A stretch of 64,000 nt of DNA from Impatiens glandulifera (lineage: Eukaryota > Streptophyta > Magnoliopsida > Ericales > Balsaminaceae). The stretch covers positions 6,161,714-6,225,713 of the forward strand of contig NC_061870.1 in NCBI RefSeq assembly GCF_907164915.1, read 5' to 3'. Positions 32,340 to 45,440 of the stretch are shown one piece after another. The notes beneath the pieces were generated by a model, which had not been told where the DNA came from, did no database searches, and worked only from the letters and a program-made list of their open reading frames with translations. The position numbers and the translations under genes are program-made. The number at the start of each line of letters is the position of its first letter. Position 1 is the first letter of the stretch.

Positions 32340-32480
32340 GGCTTTTTTCTTCCACTGTTATCTCTGGAACAGCTTGGTATAGCTTTCAAGATTTTCAAAG
32401 ATAACTGTTAGGTAGTTGATAACTTTTCAAAACTTTAGAAATATTTGAACATCATAAATTATACTGTTAGGCTCATCAAA

Positions 32481-32506
32481 ATTATTATTATTATTATTAT
32501 TATTTT
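32481..32506. repeat. (ATT)n microsatellite
   Basis: About eight ATT units followed by a T run. Confidence 0.9.
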
Positions 32507-32579
32507 TTGTTTTTTTTAAGTGAGAAATGAGCTTATGGATGCCCAAAAAAAACTTAACCAATAATAATTAATAATTGAT

Positions 32580-34382
32580 CTATGTTATTAGCATAACCCA
32601 TAACCCATCACACAACGTTTTATCCCAACTCAAATCAAGAGGTTTATAATAGAGAGAGAAAAGCTTTAGAGATTTCTGGCTAGAAATATTTTGGGACGGA
32701 ATCTTGAATTTCTTTCTCAAGAATATACATATTCTCATATTCAATAAGAATCGCATAGCAATAAACATAGTCGACACGTCTGGAACGTTCGGCACAATCC
32801 GCACGGTCGGCACTGTCACGCGATTCGGTTGATTTGGTAGTCGGTTATGGGAAACGTGGTCGGAGTAAAGATCATCGTCACGTTTGACATGTTCGGCACG
32901 ATCAGCACGTCTGAGACGTTCGGCACATCGAGGAAATCGTCTAGGATTATAATTCGCGAAATCAAAAAACATCGGATAGGTTTTAAAAAGGTCGTCATTC
33001 AAGATTATTGCTCTGACTTCATCAACATTTTTGAAGTCTTATTGGAATATAGATAAAAGGAAAAACAATAATCAAAAGAAGTGCAAGACTTTGTTTTTAA
33101 ATGAATCAAAGAAACCGCAGAGAAGAAAGGGATCAAGGAGAAGAAATAAGGAGTTTCGTTGATAGGGTATGAAATGAAAGACTAATTTATTTAGACTAAA
33201 AAATCAAATCATCAAACTCTCGATGCATGCTAAGAAACGAGAGATTATACTTAGCAAAAAGAAAATGCAAAACACAACAGTCCAGTTTAACATTCATTAT
33301 CTTCAGGATTGAAATTTACTCAAGAATGATTAATATGAAATGATAATAAAATAGTTTGTTGCAAAATGAGGGAGTTAATGAAGACTCCTAAATCAAAATC
33401 CTATACTATAAGAAATAATTCTACATGGAAATCAATGAAGTCTGAAAGAATAACATTAGGAAAAAAAGGTTGAAGATCATTCACACAAAGAAAAAATTTA
33501 CTTGTGAAATGTATAGCCAAAAGTGGAGGTACTGAATTCTCCATTTGAATTTAAATTGTCTACTGTAATAGAAGAAAATTGTGTTAAGAAATGTGAAATA
33601 TAGTGGTGGGAAACTAAATTGGAAAGAATATAGTTTCCTTTATAGTCACCAAAGAGGCACCTATGAATCATTGAGAGGAAAAGAGACTGGAGAAAATTTC
33701 AGCAAATGTACATGATCTCTATTTTCTGATAATCAAAAAGGGGTCAAATCTGGATGAAATGCTGAAAATTGGCATACATATATTGGATCCAACTGCATGA
33801 AGTTTGAAAAATGGTCTGAAGATTTGAGTATCTTAAGGAAACCTAAGGAAACAACTCATATTGGATCCAACTGCATTAAGTTTGAAAGATGGTCTGATGC
33901 AAATGATACCAAAGATGATACTCAAAGAAACAAAGCTAAGAATCCTAAAATTCAAGTAGAGGACAGCAAAAATGAGATGTTTGAAGTTTTGAAAAAAAAC
34001 TCTTTCTATCAGATTAGCACGAGTTCGTACAAAGAAAGATTACATAATAAGAATAAACAAGCCTTATCATCTTTTTCAAATCAATTTTTTTGCATCGCAA
34101 GAGGAAGGGGAATGGGAAGGGGGGGAGAAGGTCTTATGACGTAACAAGTTTATATGGAAATAAACACCCTAATTGGGGTAGATAGAATCTGTTTTTTAAT
34201 TTTTATTGTATTCTCTTAATTTATAATCTCTGTTGTTTGTTTTTGTGAATGCAACTAATTAATTTCTTTAAGGTTTTTTATTGTCATCATTTAATCATTG
34301 TTAGAGATTGTTTATTTTTATTCTTGATTCTTCCATTTTTAGGATTTTTAATAAAATATTATTTACCGTTTTTCTAAAAAAA
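32580..34382 (+). mobile_element. LINE-like element with ORF1 only (copy 2)
   Basis: Collinear with 6530-9057 in inverted orientation. It has the leader with GTTCGGCACGATC-type repeats (32770-32930), the conserved ATGAGGGAGTTAATGAAGAC (33367 on), an ORF1 remnant (33700-34143), a purine-rich tail (34098-34135) and the shared 3' end near 34382 (TAAAATATTATTTACCG, then a short A run). No reverse transcriptase. More decayed than copy 1. Confidence 0.6.
33700..34143 (+). pseudogene. LINE-like ORF1 remnant, copy 2
   Basis: The open part (33797-34143) reads MKFEKWSEDLSILRK, then ETTHIGSNCIKFERW, matching GHTYIGSNCIKLERWSEDLS of copy 1. The phrase occurs twice, so a short internal duplication of about 70 bp is visible (33783-33890). 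The DUF4283 core is lost and the frame ends in a Gly/Arg-rich tail (ARGRGMGRGGEG). Confidence 0.55.
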
Positions 34383-34389
34383 TATATAT

Positions 34390-35440
34390 TCATTATATAA
34401 ACACTAGAATTTGACATACTCAATCTATAGAAAAACTTTAAATAATTTCGAATGTTAAAATAATTTTCAAAAAATTATAAACTCATAAGGGTTTTAATCT
34501 AAATATTTTAGATAAATGATGTATTCATTCAATTCAAAATAATTAAATTAAAATAAAAAAATGAATAAATGTTGTAATCATTAAATTAAAATAATTAAAA
34601 TAAAATTAATATTTTAAATAAATGTTATATTCATTCAATTCAAAATAATTTAATTAAAATAATTATTTTAGATAAATATTATATTCATTAAATCAAAAAT
34701 AATTTAAATAAAATAAATATTTTTGATAAATGTTGTATTTATTAAATTAAATATAATTTGAATAAAATAAATAAAATAATAATGTTGTATCCTTTTATCT
34801 CAAAAATAAAGGCCAAAATAAATTTAATAATAAATTAGGAAAATTGTGTATTCATTATTCCAAATTAACTAAAAAGAAATGTTACAATTCAATAATTAAT
34901 TGTGAAAATGTTATATCTATTTCTCCCAAATTAATTAAAAAATACAAAATGAAATAATTATTTGAGGAAATGTGTATCCATTTATCTCAGATTAATAAAA
35001 AATAAAATTTAAAATAAATTAAATAATTAAATGAGAAAATATTGTATTCATTTATCATAAATTGTTTAAAAATAAAAATCAAAATTAAATAATTAATTGG
35101 GAAAATGTTGTATATATTTATACCAAATTAATTAAAATTAATGGCTAAAATTAAATAATTAATTTGAAAAATATTGTATATATTTATTCCTAATTAATTA
35201 AAAATAAATACCATAATGAATTAATAATTGGAAAAATGTTGTATTTATTTATGTCAAATTAATTTAAAATAAATGTCAAAATTAATAAATATTTAGAAAA
35301 AATATTTTATCGACTTAAACCCAAAATAATTATTTATGTTATTTATGAAAGAGTAAAAATATCAAAAATAAAAAACTAAAAAAACATAAAAGAAATTATG
35401 TTTATTAATAAATTTGATGTATTTTGCAATTAATAATAAA
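34390..35440. repeat. AT-rich imperfect tandem array (units about 60-75 bp)
   Basis: A consensus-like phrase, AAATGTTGTATTCATTTAT, followed by CAAATTAATTAAAAATAA, recurs about a dozen times with much divergence. No gene. It may be the upstream region of an old LTR whose promoter is at 35900. Confidence 0.6.
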
Positions 35441-36151
35441 AGAATGAAAAGTAGAAGGTCAAATTAGGCCAAAATCGTTTGGTCAAATTCAAACCAGCCT
35501 TAGGCAACACGGAGCACAGATTTGTAGCCATCAAGTCTAAAGCGGAAGGCTAATGTCAGGCAAGCGGATTGCTTAACGCCAACTAAACACTAAACGCTAA
35601 CGGAGCTCGATGGACCGTGCTCAACGCGCGTTCACGGCCTAGAGTCATCTTCCTCCTCGCAATAGGGATAAGGATGGTCGATATTTTTGAAATCGGGGTC
35701 TGTCCTTATCTTCATCAATTCTCAGTCAAATAGAATGATTCAAAAAGTCAAATGATCGTCCATCCTAGACCGAATGATTTCCTTAATGGATAGAATTCTG
35801 TCGAACAAATTGACAATATTAATTGTTTTTTGTTTGTAATTTAACCGACTTAGGCCATCAACGACTTAGGCCATCAACGACTTAGGCCATCAACCGTAGG
35901 CTATAAATAGGATCCGACCAGAACGGAGAACAACAACCAAGACATGAGTCATCAATCAACCTCCAACAAATGTCTTCTATTAAAATTTCTTAAAATTTTT
36001 CATATTTTAGAAATTTTGTGTAAGCCGAGTTATGTTTTGATTCATCCAAAAAAACTTTAACAAGTGTATAGAGTATACTCCAACTCATTGAGTTTAAGCT
36101 ATCATTAATGATATAATTATTTGATCAAACTCAAATTTACACATCTAAGTT
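35441..36151 (+). promoter_or_regulatory. LTR-like promoter remnant with 3 x 16-bp repeat and TATA box
   Basis: CGACTTAGGCCATCAA is repeated three times in perfect tandem at 35846-35893, directly followed by a TATA box (CTATAAATAGG, 35901-35911). This is the layout of a retroelement U3/R boundary. No coding partner is seen; element D is inserted downstream at 36157. Confidence 0.45.
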
Positions 36152-36156
36152 TGTAT

Positions 36157-36650
36157 TGTTGGGAATTTTGAAATGAAGATTACTTTTATACTTTAATCTA
36201 GCAATGTGAGATGGGTAAATGCACAGGTTATCCAAGCCTAAAACAGAAGATCAAGCACAGAACAAAACAACACCAGATTTACGTGGAGAACCCTCTCAAC
36301 CTGGAGGGTAAAAAACCACGGGGCCAACCAGTAAATTTCACTATAAGCAAGAAACAAATACAAATGTTCTTCTCAACTTTAAACCCAAAGTTGAGGCATA
36401 CAAACAGAGAAAACCAATTTCATTTAGACTCAAGTTAGTCTAGATATAAGACAACAAAATTGGAACCTGAAGGTGAAAATGTAAGAGATCTACTGCCTCC
36501 TTCTCTTCTTCTTCCTCTGTTTCTTCTCCTCTGTTTCTTCTCTTCTTTTCAGAATGGCTTCTCTCTCTAGAAGTGATAGATTGAACAACATTCTTAGGTT
36601 TTGCTCATTTAAATAATTGCCTGATTGGGCTGGACCCAAAAGGCCCAACA
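36157..36650 (-). repeat. Element D 3' LTR
   Basis: Similar to 40692-41187. A polypurine tract (minus AGGGGGAGATT) follows at 36651-36661. Confidence 0.9.
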
Positions 36651-36697
36651 ATCTCCCCCTCTAGCCCACGGAGAGAGGTACACCGATCTTCAAGTCA

Positions 36698-39600
36698 TCA
36701 TTTGGTAATCGTGTCGACAAGCCGACAACAGAGCAAGAGCTTGTCTTTTGGAACAATTTTCGTAAACATGTCTGACGGGTTCTTATCCGTGTGAATTTTC
36801 TTCAACTTCATATGTTGGTTTTCTATTACATCTCTTAACCAATGAAAGATCACATCAATATACTTAGTTCTGGAATGATATGTAGCATTCCTACTCAAAT
36901 CTATGGCACTCTGGCTATCACAGAAAACAATTGCATCTTCTTGTTGCATACCAAGCTCTAGGAGAAATCTAATCATCCACAATAACTCTTTACCAGCTTC
37001 AGTTGCTGCAATGTATTCTACTTTTGTTGTTGATAAAGTCACACATTTCTACAATTTGGATTGCCATGACACGGCTCCCCCTGCAAAAGTACACACATAA
37101 CCCGAAGTGGATTTTCTGTGATCTAGATCTCCAGCCATATCAGCATCTGTGTAACCTTCTAATACAGCTTCACCATTTCCAAAACTCAAACACAAATTGG
37201 AAGTGCCTCTTAGATATCTAAGAATCCACTTCACTGCTTCCCAATGTTGTTTTCCTGGATTAGAGAGGAACCTACTTACCACACCGACTGCATGTGCTAT
37301 ATCTGGCCTAGTGCAAACTATGGCATACATCAAACTCCCTACATCTGAGGAGTATGGAACACTTGACATTTCATCATTTTCTTTCTCTGTTGATGGACAC
37401 ATCTTCTTGCTCAATTTAAAATGCCTAGGAAGTGGACAATTACTTCCTTTGCTCCTTGCATGTTGAATCTTTCAAGCACTCTTGTGACAACCAAAGTCTC
37501 TTAGCCTTTCTGTCACGAGTAATCTGCATTCCCAATATCTGACGTGCTTGGCCCATGTCCTTCATATCAAATGTCTTGGACATCTCCTTCTTCAACATTG
37601 CTATTTTCTAAGCATCATGTCCTACAATCAACATATCATCAACATAAAGTAAAAGGATCAGAAACTTTCCATTAGAAAATCTTTTGAAGTAAACACACGG
37701 ATCTGCCTTGGTTCTCTGGTACCCATGACTCATCATAAAAGAGTCAAATTTCTTGTACCACTATCTCGGAGCTTGTTTCAACCCGTACAAACTCTTCTTC
37801 AATTTGCAAATCATGTTCTCCTTTTCTTTTACTTCAAAACCCTCTAGTTGCACCATGTAGATCTCTTCTTCCAAGTTACCATGAAGAAATGTAGCTTTTA
37901 CATCAAGTTGCTCAATCTCAAGGTCTAAGTTAGCTACTAGACCTAACACTGCACGAATGGAAGTCATCTTTAGCACTGGTGAGAAAATCTCCTCAAAGTC
38001 GATGCCCTGTTTCTGTCCAAAACCCTTTACAACAAGTAGAGCTTTGTACTTCATAATTTCTCCATTTTCATCTCTCTTTAGCTTGAACACCCATTTGTTT
38101 CTCAATGCCTTTCGGTCCTTAGGAAGTTCCACCAGCTCATATGTGCCCATCTCTTGCAATGATTTCATCTCATCTTTCATTGCATTCTGCCACTTAGCTT
38201 TGTCTTTGTGAACTTGTGCCTCCTAAAAACTTTTTGGCTCTCCTTCTTCTGTCAATAGTATATACTCTGAAGAAGGATACTTTTTAGAAGGTTGGTGCTC
38301 TCTTTCAGACCATCTTAATGGGGGCTCTTCTGGCTCCTCTTGATGATGTTGCTCCCCCTGCTCAGGAACATCATAAACAGTCTCATCATCATTATTATCA
38401 TTCATGTCAGAGGTTTCCTCAGTGACTTCTTCATTATGTTCATCTTCATCTGTTACTGTTGACTTTACATGTGAAGGAATTGGTATGAGTTCTATGGACT
38501 CATCAACTCTCTCTGACTTCTCAATGATTTCTGGATTTATCCCATTCTGACCCTCGAAGAACACAACATCTATGCATCTGACAATTCTCTTCTTTTCTGG
38601 GTCCCATAATCTGTACCCAAATTCCTCATTTCCATACCCAAGGAAAATACATGGAATTGTTTTATCATCCAACTTGGATCTTTGCTCCTTTAAAATATGC
38701 ACATATGCTTTGCATCCAAACACTCTTAGATGTGAGTATGAAATATTCTTTTTAGACCATACTCTTTCTGGTATTTCAAACTTCAAAGGAACAGAGGGTG
38801 ACCTGTTTATGAGATAGCAAGCTGTGCGAACTGCTTCTGCCCAAAACTGTTTTGGCAACTTTGTCATCTTCAGCATGCATCTCACCTTTTCTACAATGGT
38901 GTGATTCATTCTCTCAGCCACACCATTGTGTTGTGGAGTTCCAAGCACTGTTTTCTCATGTCGAATTCCATATTTTACACAATATGCTGTAAACTCCTTG
39001 GAGGTATACTCTCCCCCGTTATCAGAGCGAACACATTTTAGTTTATTGTTTGTCTCTCTTTATACCATGACATGGAACTCTTGAAAGTAATTAAATACCT
39101 GGTCTTTCTAAATGCATCATCAATAAATGTTAGAAAGTATCGATTGCCACCCAATGACTCCTCCTCAAAAGGACCACACACATCAGAATAAACCAAGTCC
39201 AGCACATTCTGTTTCCTTTCTGATGTTTGACTAAAAGAGACTCTGTGTTGATTACCAAATAGGCAGTAGTCGCACAGATCCAGAACCTCATCTTTGGTTG
39301 AGGGGATGTGAAGCTTCCTCACCAGAATTCGTAATCCTTTCTCACTCATGTGGCTGAGACGTTGATGCCACAGATTTAAAGAGCTTTCAGCTTGTACTGC
39401 ATTCAACCCATTCTTGAGTATCTTCACATGGGTTCGGTATAAGGAGTGCCATGACTTCCCTTTTGCTACAATCATTGATCCTTTACTGAGCTTCCATTCT
39501 CCACTACCAAGATAATGCTTGAATCCATCTTTATCTAATGCATCACCTGATATCAAGTTTAGACGCAAATCAGGAATATGTCGCACATTTTTCAGTGTTA

Positions 39601-40639
39601 ACTGATTTCCCAACTCTGTCTGCTAACAAATATCACCAATACCAACAATGCTCGAGTGACTAGTATTACCCATCTTCACTGTACCAAGATCTCTAGCCTT
39701 GTAAGTCATGAAGAACTCTCTATTTGGTGTAGCATGATAGCAAGCACCTATATCAACTATCCACTCAACTCCTTGGTGACTTTCTACATGTAGATATTGT
39801 TCTTTTTCGCAAGAAAGAATTACAACATCATCTACAGTTACTGTGGCTGTGGTATTTCTGATCTCATCGTCTTTCTTCTGATTTTTGTCTTCATTCTAAA
39901 GTCTTTTCCAGGCTCTACAATTTTTCTTTATGTGACCTTCTTTACCACAGTGATAACACTGTCTTCCCTTAGATTTTGATATGCCTCTGGACTTGCTATG
40001 GCCTCTTGATTGTTGTCGGTATTCAGCTCTTCCCATGTTCTTTGTGACAAGGGCCTGTGCACTATTTGTATTAGTTGACTTCCTTCTTGTCTCCTCATTG
40101 AACAAGCTGCTAGTAACTATACTCATAGTAAGAACACCATTCGGAGCTGCATTACTAACTGTCACAACCAATGTCTCCCAACTGTCGGGCAATGATCCCA
40201 AGAGCAATAAAGCTTGCAACTCATCTTCTAAGGTCATCTCCATCACTAACAATTGATTAATCAAGCTCTGAAACTCATTTAAATGCTCAGCAACACTTGC
40301 ACCTTCTCTGAATTTCAGATTTACTAACTTTCGAATCAGAAACGCTTTGTTATCTGCTGTTTTCTGCTCATACAATGACTCCAGCTTCTTCCACAACTCA
40401 TGTGCACTCTTCTCACTTGCTACATGGTGGTACACGCTATCATCAAGTCACTGTCTGATTGTGCCAACTACTTTCCTGTTCAATTTTGTCCAATCACCGT
40501 CAGACATATCTTTTGGCTTCGCACTATCTCCTTCAACCGGCTCATACAAGTCTTTACAGTAAAGGATATCCTCCATCATGGATTTCCAAATCTGCCAGTT
40601 ATTATTTGTCAACCTGATCATTGTACTATTGCCTTCCAT
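36698..40639 (-). pseudogene. Element D gag-pol, broken
   Basis: Minus-strand pieces in order: gag start (40639-40448) ending where the Trp codon of C's IRQWLDDSV is TGA; gag and zinc knuckle CYHCGKEGHIKKNC (40435-39896); protease region, out of frame, around 39750; pre-integrase LWHQRLSHMSEKGL and integrase with CDYCLFG (39613-39038); integrase end and linker (38948-38223); RT first half with QLDVKATFLHGN (38180-37761); and RNase H (37414-37049 and 37042-36698). At least six breaks are visible. It nevertheless keeps residues that C has lost: the integrase C-x2-C and the second catalytic Asp (RSDNGGEY near 39030-39020). Confidence 0.85.
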
Positions 40640-40691
40640 CTCAACCTACAAAAGCACTATTCAAAATAAACCTAACAGCTCTGATACCACT

Positions 40692-41187
40692 TGTTGGGAA
40701 TTTTGAAATGAAGATTACTTTTATACTGTAATCTAGCAATGTGAGATGGGTAAATGCACAGGTTATCCAAGCCTAAAACAGAAGATCAAGCACACAGAAC
40801 AAAACAACACCAGATTTACGTGAAAAACCCTCTCAACCTGGAGGGTAAAAACCACGGGGCCAACCAGCAAATTTCACTATAAGCAAGAAACAGATACAAA
40901 TGTTCTTCTCAACTTTAAACCCAAAGTTGAGGCATACAAACAGAGAAAACCAATTTCATTTAGACTCAAGTTAGTCTAGATATAAGACAACAAGAAATTG
41001 GAACCTGAAGGTGAAAATGTAAGAGATCTACTGCCTTCTTCTCTTCTTCTTCCTCTGTTTCTTCTCCTCTATTTTTCTCTTCTTTTCAGAATGGCTTCTC
41101 TCTCTAGAAGTGATAGATTGAACAGCATTCTTAGGTTTTGCTCATTTAAATAATTTCCTGATTGGGCTGGACCCAAAAGGCCCAACA
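40692..41187 (-). repeat. Element D 5' LTR
   Basis: Ends match 36157-36650; internal differences are more numerous than between the LTRs of C only in small indels, as judged by eye. Confidence 0.9.
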
Positions 41188-41192
41188 AGTAT

Positions 41193-41779
41193 GTTATTTA
41201 ATACAACATGATTATATGTCATTGATTCAAATTTGATTCTAAGATCATTTAATAATTATATGTCAGCAAACAATTTAGATTAACCAAGCAAAATTGGATA
41301 AGCCCGTTTCTGAATTAAAATTTAAGGAAGTCAAGTTTATGTTCTTGTCTTTTAACTCAAAAACAGTGATCCTATAATCTACCTAACACATTTTAAATTA
41401 TGTTAGTAGTATTTTTAAATCAATCACAAAGAAAATGAGCTATGTTTGCCCGAATTCAAAATTTTCAAATAAAGATTCGAATATCAATTTTAATAATGGT
41501 CAAAACATGTATCCAGTTGGGTTTAAATGATTCAGTTAAGTTCTAATGAACCTAAGGAACTTTTTGGTAAACTTAGAATTCAAAATAAAATCCTTAAACA
41601 CTAAATGAGCTTTTTCGATCATATTTTGGTAGAGCTACGTTGATGCCTTTCTCGATTGAATGGTGATTCCGAGATATTTCCAAAATGTTCTAAACATGGA
41701 GACAAAGCTCCTTATGCCCTCAGATCGATGATCAATTTCTTCTAGTCCAAAACCAAAATCGAGATTTTTTCTCTAGTTG
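41193..41779. other. AT-rich spacer with no gene seen
   Basis: No coding pattern or clear repeat between element D and the hAT element. Confidence 0.5.
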
Positions 41780-43435
41780 GAGGTCGGGCCCGGCCCGTAG
41801 GGGTAGGCAGCCTAGGCCACGGCCTAGGGCCTAGGACCAAAAAGGGGCCAATTTTTTTATATATGCTAGGTATTAGTAAGGATTTTTTGTTTCTTATTCT
41901 TTAATTTTTTTATTATGTTAGATTTTTTGGCCCATGGCTCTATAGCCCAAATAGAGAAATAAACTAACACTATCAGAACAAAAAATTGAAAATCCTACTA
42001 TCTGTCTCACTGACTGTCTCTCTCAGTCTGTGTATCCTACATCGACAACGAAACCGACAACGAAACTCACAACGAAACCGACAATAAAATAATTTCGACG
42101 GTGGCTCTGTTTCGCTGGGTTGAGCCTTGAGGTAAGGTTTAACCATTAAAAGTGAAAATTCAACATCAGGGTTTGATTGTTATTTATTTTTATGCTTTGT
42201 TTTGAGATTGTGTATTTGTGTGGTTAAGCCGTAAAGATCTTTGAAAATAGTTTACTTGTTTGATGGCGCCAAAAAAATATTCATCTAGATATGAAAAACG
42301 AAAAAGGAAAGAATTAGAAGAACAATTTGTTAAATCTTAAAGTGGTGCGCTTGACAAGTTTGTTAAAAGAACAAAAGCTTCTGAAAATCTAGTCTCCACT
42401 GAAGCGATAAATGCTGAAGAAAATTAATATAGTTAATGTAGATGAGAATGTGGAGGAAATAAATATCATTCCTGAAAACGATTGTCAAACGAACAACCAT
42501 TCTATCTCTCTCGTGGATAAACCCCTAGTAGATATATATGATCCTATAAATTGGGATAATCTTGATAATAAAACAAGAGATTTATTGGTTGAAAATTGTC
42601 CTAGACGGGAATTAAATCTTCAGTTTCCTTATGATCATATTTCTAGGCGCTTTTCTTATTTTCACTATTCTCAAAAGTTAAGTAATGGAGAAGAAAGGGA
42701 TAGGAAATGGTTGGTTTATTCAAAATCAGGGATAAGAATCTCTTAGGATCAACTATTTTTTAGTATTGGTTGATATGTCTCTTGCATCCCTAAAATATAG
42801 GTTTGAACAATTGAATGAGTTTAATGACTTATTTGGGTTCCTTATGAATTCTGGAAAGTTGAAGGCATTGAATGAAAGCAAATTGAAAGAAAAGTGTAGC
42901 ACATTTTGTAATGTATTTTCTCATGAAGGTACGTGTGATGTAAATTTGAGTGATTTGTTTTCTGAACTAAAAATACTACATGTTTCTTTACCTAGTTTGA
43001 ATATGTCCGCTGCTGAAATTCTTGATTTTGTAATCTCAATAGATTGATATCCTAATATCTCTATTGTATATCGAATTTTACTAACATTGTCTGTTACGGT
43101 AGCTTCTGCTGAAAGAAGTTTTTCTAAGTTAAAATTATTGAAAAATTATCTAAGATCTTCGATGTCTCAAGATAGATTGAATGGACTTGCTATTTTATGT
43201 ATTGAAAAAGATTTTTTGGAATATATTGATTACGATACAATTATCAATGATTTTGCATCTAAAAATGCAAGAAGAAGTCACTTTCGTTGACAATTTGTGT
43301 TGCATCTTTGTAGATATTGGAAGGTTATTGAAGATCAACGGTGAAACACAAGTGAAGTTTATGCGTAGGGCCCCAATTTCGTGCTTTCTCCTAAGGCCTA
43401 AAAAATCTCAGGAACGACACTGTTGAAGGTTGATG
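41780..43435 (+). mobile_element. Internally deleted hAT transposon (TTF-finger/hATC type)
   Basis: The left end region is rich in GGCC and CCTAGG (GGCCCGGCCCGTAGGGG, 41787-41803; CCTAGGGCCTAGG). The right end has GGGCCCCAATTTCG and CCTAAGGCCTAAAAAATC (43368-43408). Read inverted, the two share TAGGCC/CCTAGG blocks, so they are probably subterminal. Exact termini and the 8-bp target duplication were not fixed. The coding part between keeps only the two ends of the transposase. Confidence 0.65.
42263..43290 (+). pseudogene. hAT transposase remnant, catalytic middle missing
   Basis: The start MAPKKYSSRYEKRKRKELEE is followed by a stop (TAA) and a frameshift near 42420. The next open part (42411-42746) has [12 protein letters not shown] and [20 protein letters not shown], typical of the TTF zinc-finger region in plant zinc finger MYM-like hAT proteins. 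At 42766-43047 comes part of the C-terminal region, and 43087-43290 carries the hATC dimerisation signature VTVASAERSFSKLKLLKNYL with SQDRLNGLAIL. The catalytic DDE core between them is absent, so this copy cannot act as a transposase. Confidence 0.8.
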
Positions 43436-43569
43436 TCAAAAATATACATATTTTTTTAACTCAGATTGGGAGAGGTTATTCCTACCAAATAGACATGAGA
43501 ACAAGGCATCTTTCAGATCACATATGATATTAAACATTTATAAAAGAATGAAGACATATTAATTTTGGT

Positions 43570-44330
43570 TATCTCAAATCTAACATCGAAGTGGTTAGCA
43601 AGGAAAATGACGATATTGATGGGGCCGAGAAGCTTCACGATTTATTGGAAAATAAGGTTATTAATAAGAAAAATCTTAAGGACATGCTATTTTTTTAGAT
43701 GGAAAGAAAGAAATGCAAGGCAAAATTTAGATGTCTTTTGAATCAAGGAAGGCGACTCAAATAATAGTTTTTTCATAACTACCAAACACTAAAAAAAGAT
43801 GACATCGGATTTCAATCCTCAAACTCAATGGGTATGTGGGATATCCAAATAATATAAAAAATTCTATAACAACATATTATGAAGAACTTCTTAAGGAAAC
43901 TCTAATTTCCTGACCCCTTTCACAAGCACGAGCATTATTGGTGATCAAATATTCTTCATTGTGTAACAAGACTTCCAGTTCAGACCGTTTTACTTTTGAT
44001 TTCATCATGAATTCTTAAGAATTTATGAAGCCTAGTTATCTTGACTCTTTCAATTACTTTTACGTCATAGTTTTCTTCGAAAAAAGTTGAAATTCAACAT
44101 TTATTGTTGTCATAAAAAAATATCCAAGGGCAATGATTCTGGAATATTATCGATCTATTAGTTTGATTATTAGTTTCAATAAGGTGCTCGTCAATACCCT
44201 CGTTGATCAACTCAAAGTTGTGCTTCCTTGAAGAATTTCATTAGATGTATGTTGCGAAAAATAAGATCCTATCTTAACATCTATTCAGGATGTTCATACA
44301 TTTAGCGATTAAAAACATTATCGAAATGGT
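43570..44330 (+). pseudogene. LINE ORF2 reverse transcriptase remnant
   Basis: The plus strand, in shifting frames, reads a block like FFHNYQTLKKD (about 43770), then YYEELLKETLIS (about 43880), and NSTFIVVIKK with EYYRSISLIISFNKVLVNTL and DQLKVVLP (44090-44230). These correspond to the stretch before and inside the RT domain of plant L1-type LINEs (the usual form is DFRPISLIG...YK...LA.RLK..LP). It is broken by many stops and lacks the YADD region. Unrelated in position to the ORF1-only elements. Confidence 0.6.
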
Positions 44331-44414
44331 GATACCTTTGATGCGTGAATTCAGTATATCTTATAGTATAAAGGATGAGAGCCCCGCGTGTTGATCCTCT
44401 AGTTGGTCCACACG
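44331..44414 (-). repeat. Element E 3' LTR, left fragment (probable)
   Basis: Starts TGATACCTTTGATGC and runs to the insertion site of element B. The sequence continues at 48833. The left edge is inferred from the TG rule only. Confidence 0.4.
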
Positions 44415-44419
44415 AGCTC

Positions 44420-44903
44420 TGTTGTAACGGAACGCATGAGATGACGTAAGTAATAAAGAACAGCACAAATTTTTACATGGTTCACCAAGATAAAACTTGG
44501 CTACGTCCACCAGAAAGAGATAATCTTATTAGGAAATCAGAACAAAGATTACAACCGTATAAACTAGGGTTATGACACGAGTTTATATAACACTCGGTCC
44601 CCCGAAACCTTAACAGTTACAGAACTGGGACTGGAAACGATGCTCTCAAGGAAAAGACTTCAACTTTCTGAAGTGTCCGACTGCACCTTTAAATAGTCTT
44701 CAACTGGGTCAACACAATATTTTGGCAAATAATCTCCAAAATATTATCACAATATTTTCCTAGTTATATAACCATAATAAAAGATCATATTTCCTTTTGT
44801 GTTAATCTTATTTCCTTAAATCAAGATTACACACCAAAAAGATATACTTTCCTTTTGTTCAATATTCTCTTTCCTTGCATCATCAATTCAAGACATCTCA
44901 ACA
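44420..44903 (-). repeat. Element B 3' LTR (484 bp)
   Basis: Plus-strand ends TGTTGTAACGGAACGC and GACATCTCAACA. Confidence 0.9.
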
Positions 44904-45010
44904 AATCTCCACCTTGACTTGAATTCCTTCAAATGCCCCAAATGCATTAATCAATGCTCAAATATTATATCTTCTCTATCTGATCCAGAGTTGTCATAAG
45001 ACAACTTAAC

Positions 45011-45440
45011 AGATGCATTCGTCAATGCAAGATGGCCCAGATGCACTAGTCGGTGCTGGATGACCCTGATGCACTCATCGGTGCTGGATGGCTCAGATGC
45101 ACTCACCGGTGTCAGATGGCCTAAAAGCACTCACCAATGTAGGATGACCTAAAAGCACTCACCGGTGTCGGATAACCTAGATGCATTCGCCGGTGTCGGA
45201 TGGCCTAAAAGTACTCACCAGTGTCGGATGACCCAGATGTACTCGTCGGTGTCGGATGGCCCAAAAGCACTCGTCGGTGCCAGATGCCCAGATGCACTCG
45301 CCGGTGCCGGATGGCCCAAATGTACTCGCCGGTGTCGGATGGTCCAAATGCACTCGCTGGTGCCGAATGGCCCAGAAGCACTCGCCGGTGCAGGATGGCC
45401 CAGATGCACTCGTCGGTGCCGGATGACCCAGATGCACTTG
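45011..45440. repeat. 28-bp tandem array, about 15 copies
   Basis: The unit is close to GATGGCCCAGATGCACTCGT then CGGTGCCG. Because 28 is not a multiple of 3, any frame passes through all three phases and the array is open in several frames (85-105 codons). These are not taken as genes. Confidence 0.9.

Larger units (their letters stand above)
36152..41192 (-). mobile_element. Element D: older relative of C, both LTRs present
   Basis: LTRs at 36157-36650 and 40692-41187 (about 495 bp), ends TGTTGGGAATTTTG and AGGCCCAACA. The flanks read TGTAT (36152-36156) and AGTAT (41188-41192), a 5-bp target duplication with one change. The primer site (40678-40689, minus TGGTATCAGAGC) is a perfect match to the initiator tRNA-Met site. 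The internal region aligns with C from end to end. Confidence 0.9.
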
